Part shown: one piece after another, positions 1 to 6,022 of the stretch
Layout: the number at the start of each line of letters is the position of its first letter
How positions within the stretch are numbered: the first letter of the stretch is position 1
Assembly (NCBI GenBank): GCA_021129895.1
Contig: JAJOKL010000049.1
Coordinates: 1-10,040 of the forward strand
DNA from: Candidatus Bipolaricaulota bacterium
GTDB lineage: Bacteria; Bipolaricaulota; Bipolaricaulia; Bipolaricaulales; Bipolaricaulaceae
Length of the DNA: 10,040 nt
Reading direction: 5' to 3'
The notes under the pieces: generated by a model
The model's input: only the letters and a program-made list of their open reading frames with translations
Told to the model about the DNA's origin: nothing
The model's database searches: none
Translations under genes and position numbers: made by a program

Positions 1-74
1 GCCCCGCGCGGGAGCGCCGGCTGGATTCCGGTACATGCCCCCGGCCCGCGAGGGTGGAGCCCTGGAGGCGGGCT
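1..74. other. Intergenic edge, no gene seen
   Basis: This short stretch lies downstream of the HD-domain gene on the minus strand. No coding region, tRNA or IS end is recognisable. It contains the perfect 10-bp GC palindrome CCCGCGCGGG at 3-12 and the lower arm of a hairpin described separately. Whether the leftward operon continues beyond the edge cannot be seen. Confidence 0.4.
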
Positions 75-75
75 C
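57..75 (-). terminator. Possible hairpin at the end of the HD-domain gene
   Basis: GAGCCC at 57-62 and GGGCTC at 70-75 form a perfect 6-bp inverted repeat around a 7-nt loop. The stem can be extended by a G-T and a T-A pair, and it overlaps the stop codon (75-77) of the leftward HD gene. No T-run follows in the leftward direction, so this is at best a weak or non-canonical terminator, and it may be chance in G+C-rich DNA. Confidence 0.22.
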
Positions 76-602
76 TAGCCGGGGATGGTGTCGAAGGTGG
101 TGAAGTCGGCGTGGTGGACGACGGCCCCCTCCGGGGTCCTGGGGTAAGGATCCCCTTCCTTGGAGTGCACGGCAATGATGTGCAGTACCTCCGGGGGTAC
201 CCCCTCCGCCGCGGCCAGCGCCACCCCGGAGAAGGGATGCCGCAACACCTTCCCCGCCTTGGTCTTCTGGAACTTCCCGTCCTGCTCCTCCACCTCCACC
301 AGCTTTCCCACGTCGTGGAGCAGGGCACCTGCCAACAGCACGTCCCGCCGGAGCGGGACCCTTTTGCCGAAAATGTCCTTGAACACGTCGTACACCGACC
401 GGGCGATCCTCGTCACCGCCCGCACGTGGTCGGCGTAGGAGGTGTCCGTCTTCTTGACCAGGGTGAACGGCATGCGGGCCATGTCCTCCGGAGCCCACCC
501 ACCCTCGTTGAGCGCCCGCGCATACGTGCGCAGCACCGCTTCCTTGAGCCCCTCGTCCTCAATCCAGTCGATCTCGGGAAGCACCATCAGGATCTCTCTC
601 AT
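75..602 (-). CDS. HD-domain phosphohydrolase, 175 aa
   Basis: This is a small soluble protein of the HD metal-dependent phosphohydrolase superfamily. The signature is visible as H59, the H96-D97 doublet (in LLHDVGK) and a distal D166 in HHAD; H122, H141 and H146 may also help bind metal. The family hydrolyses phosphate esters, often of nucleotides, but nothing in the sequence fixes the substrate. There is no signal peptide, membrane segment or attached signalling domain. The start chosen is the ATG at 602-600: it overlaps the citF stop as ATGA and has GGAGG seven bases upstream. An ATG two codons earlier (608-606) is an alternative; an in-frame ATG at 653 lies well inside citF and is unlikely. 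Co-translation with citF suggests a role tied to the citrate lyase operon, but this is context only. Confidence 0.8.
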   Translation of the reverse strand: MREILMVLPEIDWIEDEGLKEAVLRTYARALNEGGWAPEDMARMPFTLVKKTDTSYADHVRAVTRIARSVYDVFKDIFGKRVPLRRDVLLAGALLHDVGKLVEVEEQDGKFQKTKAGKVLRHPFSGVALAAAEGVPPEVLHIIAVHSKEGDPYPRTPEGAVVHHADFTTFDTIPG

Positions 603-2146
603 GCCCATCCCTCCACCTTTCTCACCACGTCGATCACCGTGCCGTCTCGCCACTGGATCACGGCTACCACCTCGTCCCCGAACAAGGGGGACTTCCCTTC
701 CCCCACCAGCCGCTCTGCCTCGGCCCGCAGCTCCTCCAAAGACTTGACCGGAAGCCCGGCCCGCCGCAGGTCCTCCGCCAGCTCCGGCCGCCGGGGGTTC
801 ACCGCCACCCCCCGCTCGGTCACCACCAGGTCCACCACCTCCCCGGGGGTGGTCACCGTGGTCACCCGCTCCCGGATGGTGGGGATCCTCCCCCGGATGG
901 TGGGGATGGTGATCACCGTGACCTTGGCCCCGGCCGCCACGTCCTGATGCCCGCCGATCCCGTGCAGTAGCTGGCCGTCGGAGTGGGTGTTCACGTTCAC
1001 GTTGAACTCCAGGTCCACCTCCGTTCCCCCCAGGAACGCGAAGTCCAGCATGTAGGTGGCACAGCCCAGGGAGTTGTAGTCAGCGTAGAAGCCGGGGGTG
1101 ATGATCTGATGCCTTGTGTCCTCCCGCAGGGAGGTGATGGACTCGGGGTCGAACGCCTGGCCGTCCAGGATCACCTCCACCAACCCCTCCCGGAGCATGT
1201 CCACCAGGAACCGGGTGACCCCGCCGATGGCGAACGCCGCCTTGACCCCGTGCCTTTTCATCTCCCGGGCCAGAAAATCGGTGGCGGCCAGGGAGATCCC
1301 GCCGGCCCCGGCCTGGAACCCCATCCCCTCCCGCACCAGGCCCGCGGCCAGCACCGCGTCCACCGCCAGGCGGGCGATCCTGAGCTGGGTGGGGGAGCGG
1401 GTAACCCGCAACGTGCCGGAGACGATCCCCGTCGGGTCGCCCACCCGGTCCACCAACGCCACCTGGTCCACGTACCCCTGCTCGATCTCCGGGGGAATGG
1501 CCGGATAAGGTACTAAGGAATCGGTGACCACGATCACGTGCTCGGCCACCCAGGAGTCGATGACGGAAAACGAGATGGGACCACAGGGGTTGCTGCCGAA
1601 CAGGCCGTTGGCGTTCCCGTGGGGGTCGGAGCAGGGGGCGGCGATGAACGCCACATCGATCACCACCTCGCCGCACTCGGCGGCCCGCCACCTGCCGCCG
1701 TGGGAGCGGAGCACCGCCGGTTCGGCGAGTTTCCCTCCTTGGGACACGAACGCCCCCACCGGGCCGTTCATGGACCCCTCGATCCTGGTGACGACGTCCT
1801 TTTCGATGTAGGGAATAAGCCCCTCATGGCAGGGGAACAGGGCGGTGGGGTAAAGCCTCAGGTCTCGGATGCCGAGCCGGTCACAGATCTCCACCACCTT
1901 GAGCACCAGCAGGTCCCCGTTCCGAAACGAGTGGTGAAAGGAGATGGTCATCCCATCGGAGAGGCCGGAATTCCGGATCGCTTCCTCCAGGCTGGGGACC
2001 ACCTTGTTCGCCCCGGGGCGGCAGGTCTTCAGGGGCCCCCCGTATTTCCTCCCCTGGGGGACGGTGGCAAACGCACCCTGGAATGGCCGCAGCGGCCTTC
2101 CGGCGACGGTCTCCGGGATGTCTTGTCCTGCGGCGTTAAGAGGCAT
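599..2146 (-). CDS. citF: Citrate lyase alpha subunit (citrate:acetyl-ACP transferase), 515 aa
   Basis: CitF swaps the acetyl group on the citrate lyase acyl carrier for citrate, giving citryl-ACP and acetate. CitE then cleaves citryl-ACP to oxaloacetate, regenerating acetyl-ACP. The length fits the family (about 510 aa in enterobacteria) and similarity runs end to end. Recognisable blocks include SFHHSFRNGD (about residues 69-78), GSMNGPVGAFVSQGGKL, CSDPHGNANGLFGSNPCGP, MGFQAGAGGISLA and the C-terminal GIGGHQDVAAGAK and RGVAVNPRRPEL. The ATG start at 2146-2144 follows GGAGG with six bases between, and it overlaps the end of the citD-citE gene by 11 nt, which points to translational coupling. 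The gene ends in an ATGA junction with the HD-domain gene. The C-terminal part carries a short internal DNA repeat, listed separately. The protein is cytoplasmic; identification is firm. Confidence 0.96.
   Translation of the reverse strand: MPLNAAGQDIPETVAGRPLRPFQGAFATVPQGRKYGGPLKTCRPGANKVVPSLEEAIRNSGLSDGMTISFHHSFRNGDLLVLKVVEICDRLGIRDLRLYPTALFPCHEGLIPYIEKDVVTRIEGSMNGPVGAFVSQGGKLAEPAVLRSHGGRWRAAECGEVVIDVAFIAAPCSDPHGNANGLFGSNPCGPISFSVIDSWVAEHVIVVTDSLVPYPAIPPEIEQGYVDQVALVDRVGDPTGIVSGTLRVTRSPTQLRIARLAVDAVLAAGLVREGMGFQAGAGGISLAATDFLAREMKRHGVKAAFAIGGVTRFLVDMLREGLVEVILDGQAFDPESITSLREDTRHQIITPGFYADYNSLGCATYMLDFAFLGGTEVDLEFNVNVNTHSDGQLLHGIGGHQDVAAGAKVTVITIPTIRGRIPTIRERVTTVTTPGEVVDLVVTERGVAVNPRRPELAEDLRRAGLPVKSLEELRAEAERLVGEGKSPLFGDEVVAVIQWRDGTVIDVVRKVEGWA
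871..907. repeat. Two copies of a 16-bp direct repeat inside citF
   Basis: The 16-bp sequence CCCGGATGGTGGGGAT occurs at 871-886 and again, identically, at 892-907. The offset is 21 bp, so the reading frame is kept, and the citF product reads IPTIR twice (IPTIRGRIPTIRER). It could be a small in-frame tandem duplication or natural redundancy of this conserved loop. Confidence 0.8.
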
Positions 2147-3329
2147 CTCCCACCTCCAGCTTCATCACCTTGGCCAACGCGAGCAGCCGTTTCGCCCGCT
2201 CCAGCACCGGTCGGTCCACCATCTTCCCCTCGTACGTCGCCGCTCCCTTGCCTTGCGCCTGGGCCTCTGCCGCCGCCTGCACCACCCCCTTCGCCCACCG
2301 CACCTCCTCCGGGGTGGGGGCGAACTCCTCGTGCACCGGCCCGATCTGCAGGGGATGGATTACGCCCTTGCCGTCGAAGCCCAGGGCCTTGGCCCGCCGT
2401 ACCTCCTCCCGCAGCCCGGCCTCGTCCTCCAGGGCCGCGTACACCGTGTCCGAGGCCTGGACCCCGGCCGCCTTGGCCGCCGCCACCAGCTGGGAGCGCG
2501 CCCAAAGCAGGGCCTCCCAGTCGCGGGAGCAGCCCACCTCCCGGGTGTAGTCCTCGGCCCCGAACGCCAGGCACACCACCCTTTCTGAGGCCTGGGCGAT
2601 CTCCGCGGCTTGGGCCACCCCTTTCGGGGACTCGATGATGGGCATGACCCACACCCGCCAGGGCAGGCCATACCGGCCCTCCAGCTCGTACAGGAGCCCG
2701 GCCAGGCGGGTTATCTCCACCGGGGTCTCGGCCTTGGGGAGACAGACCCCATGGGGCCTCCCCCCCAGCACCACCCGTAGGTCCTCCTCCCCGCCCCGGT
2801 CCAGGGGGTTGATCCGCACCCATAGCTCCGTGTCCCCGAACTCCAAGGTGGCGAGCACCTGCCGCACCAGGAACCGGGCGGCATCCTTCTCCTCCGGGGG
2901 GACGGCGTCCTCCAGGTCCAAAAGCAGACAGTCCGGGCCGAAGGTGTCGCAAAAGGCCAGGAGCCGGGCGTTGTTCCCCGGGACGTACAGGCGGGTCCGG
3001 CGCAGCCTGTCCCTGGGGGTACCCTGGCGGGGGGTTGCGGGCTCCAAGGGGCGGTGGAACGCCTCCCCGCCCCCGCCGGCCCGGTACAGGGCCCCCTCCA
3101 GGCGGGCGGCGATCACGTGGTCGTAGGCTCCCTGCTCACGGACCTCCACCTCGGCCTCGGCCACCCCGTAGCGGCCCAGCACTTCCTCCACCACCTCCCG
3201 GATGCGCTCGGCGAACATGGGCCCGGTCTTGGAGCTCACCTCGATCCGTAGCCCCGGGCCGGGCCGGACCGCAACCAGCGCATCGGACCTGTCTTCACTG
3301 CCGCATCGGGCTTCCCGCAGGACCTCCAT
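2136..3329 (-). CDS. citDE: Fused citrate lyase acyl carrier (CitD) and beta subunit (CitE), 397 aa
   Basis: Residues 1 to about 88 resemble CitD, the acyl carrier that bears the phosphoribosyl-dephospho-CoA prosthetic group: GSEDRSDALV near the N-terminus and GAYDHVIAARLEGAL at 67-81. A linker of about 20 residues follows, then a complete CitE (about 110-397), the citryl-ACP lyase of the CitE/HpcH TIM-barrel family. Its visible landmarks are LYVPGNN, LLLDLEDAV (136-143), RINPLD (172-177), PIIESP (230-235), GAEDY (257-261), DTVY, GFDGKGVIHPLQI (318-329 region) and EGKMVDRPV (367-375). In the well-known operons these are separate citD and citE genes. In the carrier part the residue aligned with the modified serine is Arg14, with Ser15 next to it. 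The start is 10 nt after the argF stop, with a G-rich weak ribosome site. It is followed by citF with an 11-nt overlap. Confidence 0.93.
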   Translation of the reverse strand: MEVLREARCGSEDRSDALVAVRPGPGLRIEVSSKTGPMFAERIREVVEEVLGRYGVAEAEVEVREQGAYDHVIAARLEGALYRAGGGGEAFHRPLEPATPRQGTPRDRLRRTRLYVPGNNARLLAFCDTFGPDCLLLDLEDAVPPEEKDAARFLVRQVLATLEFGDTELWVRINPLDRGGEEDLRVVLGGRPHGVCLPKAETPVEITRLAGLLYELEGRYGLPWRVWVMPIIESPKGVAQAAEIAQASERVVCLAFGAEDYTREVGCSRDWEALLWARSQLVAAAKAAGVQASDTVYAALEDEAGLREEVRRAKALGFDGKGVIHPLQIGPVHEEFAPTPEEVRWAKGVVQAAAEAQAQGKGAATYEGKMVDRPVLERAKRLLALAKVMKLEVGDAS

Positions 3330-3339
3330 CCCACCCCCC

Positions 3340-4251
3340 TTACCGCAGAAGAAGCGCCAGCACTGCCTTCTGGGCGTGCATCCGGTTCTCCGCTTGGTCG
3401 AAGATGGCCGAGCCCGGGGCCCGCGCGGCCTCGTAGGTGATCTCCTCCCCGTAATGGGCGGGAAGACAATGCATCACCAGCGCTCCGGGGTTGGCCTCGC
3501 GGATCAGCTCCAGGTCGATGGTGTAGCCGGAGAAGGCGTGGCGCTTCTTCTCAGCGATGGCCTCCTCGCCCATGGAAGCCCACACGTCGGTGTAAAGGAC
3601 GTCCGCCCCCCGGGCCGCCTCCCGCGGCTCCCGCAGGACCTTCACCTCCGCCCCCCGGGCCCGAGCCCAGTCCACGATCCCCTCGTCCGGCTCATAACCC
3701 TCCGGACAGGCGATGCGGAAGGAGAGCCCGAGCTGGGCGCAGGCGTGGATCAGCGAGTGGGCCACGTTGTTGCCGTCCCCGATGAACGCCAGGGTGAGCC
3801 CCTCGAGGCGCCGCTTCTTCTCCCAGATGGTGAGCATGTCCCCCAGGGCCTGGCAGGGGTGCAGAAGGTCGGAAAGGCCGTTTATCACCGGCACGGTGGC
3901 GTAGCGGGCCAGTTCCTCCACGATCTCGTGCTCGAACACCCGGGCCATGATCCCGTCCACGTACCGGGAGAGGACGAGGGCGATGTCCTCGGTGGTCTCC
4001 CGCTTTCCCAGCTTTATGTCATCCGGCCCCAGGTAGATGGCGTGCCCCCCGAGCTGGGTCATCCCGGTCTCGAAGGAGACCCGGGTCCTGAGGGAGGGCT
4101 TTTGGAATACCATGGCCAAGGTCTTCCCGGTCAGGATATGCCGGTGGTCCACCCCGGCCCTGTGTTCCCGCTTCAGGTGGGCGGCCAGCTCCAGGGCCTC
4201 CCAGATCTCCTCGGGAGACCAGTCCGCGAGCGACACCAGGTCCTGTTTCAT
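3340..4251 (-). CDS. argF: Ornithine carbamoyltransferase, 303 aa
   Basis: The enzyme joins carbamoyl phosphate and ornithine to give citrulline and phosphate, in arginine biosynthesis (or, in reverse, in the arginine deiminase pathway). Family signatures are complete: the carbamoyl-phosphate loop SLRTR (53-57, a variant of STRTR), HPCQ (131-134), DGNNVAHSL, DVWASMG (223-228, the ornithine-binding SMG loop), HCLPAH (261-266) and the late arginine in ENRMHAQKA (R290). The SMG loop supports ornithine as substrate, not aspartate or acetylornithine. Length is at the short end of normal. The ATG start is 3 nt after the stop of the RAM-domain gene and is preceded by a GGGAGGG-type ribosome site; the citD-citE fusion begins 10 nt downstream. 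No arcA, arcC or other arginine genes are visible, so an anabolic role is the default. The argF symbol is conventional; argF and arcB cannot be told apart by sequence here. Confidence 0.95.
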   Translation of the reverse strand: MKQDLVSLADWSPEEIWEALELAAHLKREHRAGVDHRHILTGKTLAMVFQKPSLRTRVSFETGMTQLGGHAIYLGPDDIKLGKRETTEDIALVLSRYVDGIMARVFEHEIVEELARYATVPVINGLSDLLHPCQALGDMLTIWEKKRRLEGLTLAFIGDGNNVAHSLIHACAQLGLSFRIACPEGYEPDEGIVDWARARGAEVKVLREPREAARGADVLYTDVWASMGEEAIAEKKRHAFSGYTIDLELIREANPGALVMHCLPAHYGEEITYEAARAPGSAIFDQAENRMHAQKAVLALLLR

Positions 4252-4254
4252 CCC

Positions 4255-4524
4255 CTATCCCTCCCCGGAGAACTTGGTGGTCACGATGTGGGTGCTGGTG
4301 GAGGAAACCCCGTCCACCTTGCGGATCTCCTCGGTGACGATGTGATTGAGCTCGGCCACCGAAAACGTGGACGGGAGCTCGTCGAACTCCAGGTAGGCGA
4401 TGATGTCGTAGTCGCCGAACACGAGGTCCGCTTTCTTGACGTGAGGCTTCTGCCGGATGGTGGCCAGGACCTTGTCCTCCTTTCCCCCGCGACAGCGGAT
4501 CAAAACGTATGCCGCAACCGCCAT
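4255..4524 (-). CDS. Stand-alone Lrp/AsnC ligand-binding (RAM) domain protein, 89 aa
   Basis: The product matches only the C-terminal effector-binding domain of Lrp/AsnC regulators (the RAM fold), with the usual alternating pattern: AYVLIRC at the N-terminus, HVKKADLVFGDYDIIAYLE in the middle and VDGVSSTSTHIVTT at the end. No helix-turn-helix precedes it. Such single-domain proteins are known to assemble into oligomers and bind amino acids. They may act as amino-acid sensors or as partners of full-length Lrp proteins; the ligand here is unknown. The ATG at 4524-4522 was chosen because AAAGGAGG lies five bases upstream; the reading frame is open further upstream, but that part looks non-coding and overlaps the divergent promoter. 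It is the first gene of the leftward operon, 3 nt before argF, so sensing of arginine, ornithine or glutamate is a natural but unproven guess. Confidence 0.85.
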   Translation of the reverse strand: MAVAAYVLIRCRGGKEDKVLATIRQKPHVKKADLVFGDYDIIAYLEFDELPSTFSVAELNHIVTEEIRKVDGVSSTSTHIVTTKFSGEG

Positions 4525-4529
4525 ATCGG

Positions 4530-4537
4530 CCTCCTTT
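4530..4537 (-). promoter_or_regulatory. Ribosome binding site that sets the RAM-protein start
   Basis: AAAGGAGG (minus strand, 4537 to 4530) is five bases upstream of the ATG at 4524-4522. It is one of the strongest Shine-Dalgarno matches in the window and favours this start over an upstream ATG in the same open frame at 4785. Confidence 0.8.
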
Positions 4538-4576
4538 CCGATTCCCTTCCAGCGAACTGGGCTTCCCTTGGCCCCA

Positions 4577-4605
4577 GCCTGGTTCAGGCGAGACCGCTCC
4601 CAGGC
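4577..4605 (-). other. Possible hairpin in the 5' leader of the leftward operon
   Basis: GCCTGG at 4577-4582 and CCAGGC at 4600-4605 form a perfect 6-bp inverted repeat with a 17-nt loop, inside the roughly 100-nt leader predicted upstream of the RAM-protein gene. It does not match a riboswitch or T-box that I recognise. The long loop makes it weak evidence for a functional structure. Confidence 0.2.
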
Positions 4606-4633
4606 CAACGTTCCGGACCAGTGGACCGAGTTC

Positions 4634-4662
4634 AGTTTAGCCAGTCCGTCGGTCCCGGACAA
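4634..4662 (-). promoter_or_regulatory. Candidate sigma-70-type promoter of the leftward operon
   Basis: On the minus strand TTGTCC (4662-4657) and TAAACT (4639-4634) are separated by exactly 17 bp, and each matches the housekeeping consensus at four of six positions. Transcription would begin near 4627 and give a leader of about 100 nt before the RAM-protein ATG. This is a visual match, not a measured start site. Confidence 0.45.
4644..4660. promoter_or_regulatory. Candidate operator dyad between divergent promoters
   Basis: GTCCG at 4644-4648 and CGGAC at 4656-4660 form an inverted repeat with a 7-bp centre. It covers the spacer and the inner edge of the -35 box of the leftward promoter and lies 9 bp from the -35 box proposed for gltX. 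Nearby, GGACC is repeated directly at 4615-4619 and 4623-4627, around the predicted leftward transcription start. The arrangement suits a regulator-binding site, but short dyads arise easily in such base composition. Confidence 0.3.
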
Positions 4663-4668
4663 AAGCCC

Positions 4669-4697
4669 TTGGGGGGAAGCGTAACCGTCGTTACAAT
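4669..4697 (+). promoter_or_regulatory. Candidate gltX promoter giving a leaderless transcript
   Basis: TACAAT at 4692-4697 is a five-of-six match to the -10 consensus. TTGGGG, a weaker -35 match, sits 17 bp upstream at 4669-4674. The gltX ATG is at 4706-4708, only 8 bases after the -10 box, so transcription would begin at or next to the start codon. In agreement, no Shine-Dalgarno sequence is seen before gltX. Confidence 0.55.
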
Positions 4698-4705
4698 GGC
4701 CGGCC

Positions 4706-6022
4706 ATGACTGAGGTACGAGTGAGATTCGCTCCCAGTCCCACCGGGTATCTACACGTGGGCGGGGCCAGGACGGCGCTGTTCAACTGGCTTTACGCTCG
4801 TCACCACGGGGGCACCTTCATCCTCAGGATCGAGGATACCGACCGCACCCGCTCCACCGAGGAGGCCATCGAGCAGATCCTGGAGTCCATGCACTGGCTG
4901 GGACTGGATTGGGACGAGTTCTATCGCCAGACGGACCGGCTGGAGGTGCATCGGCGCGCCGCCCAGGAACTCCTCAAGAAGGGGGCGGCCTACGAGCACG
5001 AGGGGGCGGTGTGGTTCCGGGTCCCCAAGAGCGGGGTCACGGTGGTGGAGGATTTGCTCCTGGGGCGGGTGGAGTTCCAAAACCCCGAGCTCAAGGACTT
5101 GGTGATCCTGCGCTCGGACGGCACCCCCACCTACAACTTCGCCTGTGTGGTGGACGACTCGGACATGGGGGTCACCCACGTCATCCGGGGGGACGATCAC
5201 CTGAACAACACCCCCAAGCAGATCCTGATCTACCGGGCCCTGGGGCGGGAGCTCCCCAAGTTCGCCCACCTCCCCATGATCCTGGGGCCGGACAAGACCA
5301 AGCTGTCCAAGCGCCACGGGGCGGTGTCGGTGCTGGAATACCGGCGCCGGGGATTTCTGCCCGAGGCGCTGATCAACTTCTTCGCCCGCCTGGGCTGGTC
5401 CCACGGGGACCAGGAGATCTTCTCCCGTGAGGAGCTGATAGAACTGTTCGACCTTCCAGGGGTGGGGAAGTCGGCGGCGGTGTTCGATGAGCAGAAGCTC
5501 CTGTGGATCAACCACGAGTGGCTCAGGCGGGCCGACCTTGAGCGCTTGGCCAAGCTGCTAGGGGAGTTCATCGTCCAGGAGGGGATCGCCACCCCCGAGG
5601 AGGTGGCCGGCCTGGGGGAGGGGAAACTCCGGCGGGCGGCGGAACTGTTGCGGGAGCGGAATAAGACCCTGGTGGCCATGGCCCACGCGGCGGCCTTCCT
5701 GTTCCCTCGAGAACTCCCCTGGCCGGAAGAGGCGGGGGAGCTTCTGGCGAAAAAGGAGCTCGCCGAACCATTGGAGGAGATCGCCGCCGCCCTGGAGGCA
5801 TGTGAGGATTTCTCCCCTCAAGGGGTGGAGCAAGCGGTGCGGGGGGCGCTGGAGCGGCTTGAGCTGCCGCTTAAGGCGGTGGCCCAGGCGGTCCGGGTGG
5901 CGATCACCGGCCGCACCGTGTCCCCGGGGCTGTTCGATGTCATCTCCTTGGCGGGAATGGAGCTGACGGTAGCCAGGCTGCGGGCAGCGGCACGGCGGTT
6001 GGGGGAGAAAGGAGAGGGATGA
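4706..6022 (+). CDS. gltX: Glutamyl-tRNA synthetase, short form, 438 aa
   Basis: This class I aminoacyl-tRNA synthetase charges tRNA-Glu with glutamate for translation, and also supplies glutamyl-tRNA for tetrapyrrole synthesis where that route exists. The N-terminus RFAPSPTGYLHVGGARTAL holds the HIGH-type motif (H17-VGG20), followed by LRIEDTDRTRS, DGTPTYNFACVVDD (139-151), RGDDHLNNTPKQ and the KMSKS-type loop KLSKR (199-203). The helical anticodon-binding part fills roughly 300-438. It is shorter than the usual 465-490 residues. Much of the gap is explained between AAYEHE and VWFRVPKSG (about residues 94-110), where most bacterial enzymes have some 40 extra residues with a Cys-x-Cys...Cys zinc-type segment. 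The start is the family-typical MTEVRVRFAPS, apparently leaderless. The stop overlaps the next ATG (ATGA at 6019-6022). Discriminating and non-discriminating types cannot be told apart by eye. Confidence 0.96.
   Translation: MTEVRVRFAPSPTGYLHVGGARTALFNWLYARHHGGTFILRIEDTDRTRSTEEAIEQILESMHWLGLDWDEFYRQTDRLEVHRRAAQELLKKGAAYEHEGAVWFRVPKSGVTVVEDLLLGRVEFQNPELKDLVILRSDGTPTYNFACVVDDSDMGVTHVIRGDDHLNNTPKQILIYRALGRELPKFAHLPMILGPDKTKLSKRHGAVSVLEYRRRGFLPEALINFFARLGWSHGDQEIFSREELIELFDLPGVGKSAAVFDEQKLLWINHEWLRRADLERLAKLLGEFIVQEGIATPEEVAGLGEGKLRRAAELLRERNKTLVAMAHAAAFLFPRELPWPEEAGELLAKKELAEPLEEIAAALEACEDFSPQGVEQAVRGALERLELPLKAVAQAVRVAITGRTVSPGLFDVISLAGMELTVARLRAAARRLGEKGEG

Noticed and set aside
1..74. A tRNA or other RNA gene at the left edge
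   Set aside because: The GC-rich text contains no consistent cloverleaf arms or T-loop consensus.
3202..4713. A 503-codon plus-strand open frame opposite argF and the RAM-protein gene
   Set aside because: Low-complexity translation opposite firmly identified genes, running through the divergent promoter region; not a plausible protein.
4525..4785. Extension of the RAM-domain protein upstream to an ATG at 4785
   Set aside because: The extra 87 residues resemble no known domain, overlap the gltX start on the other strand, and would ignore the strong ribosome site before the ATG at 4524.
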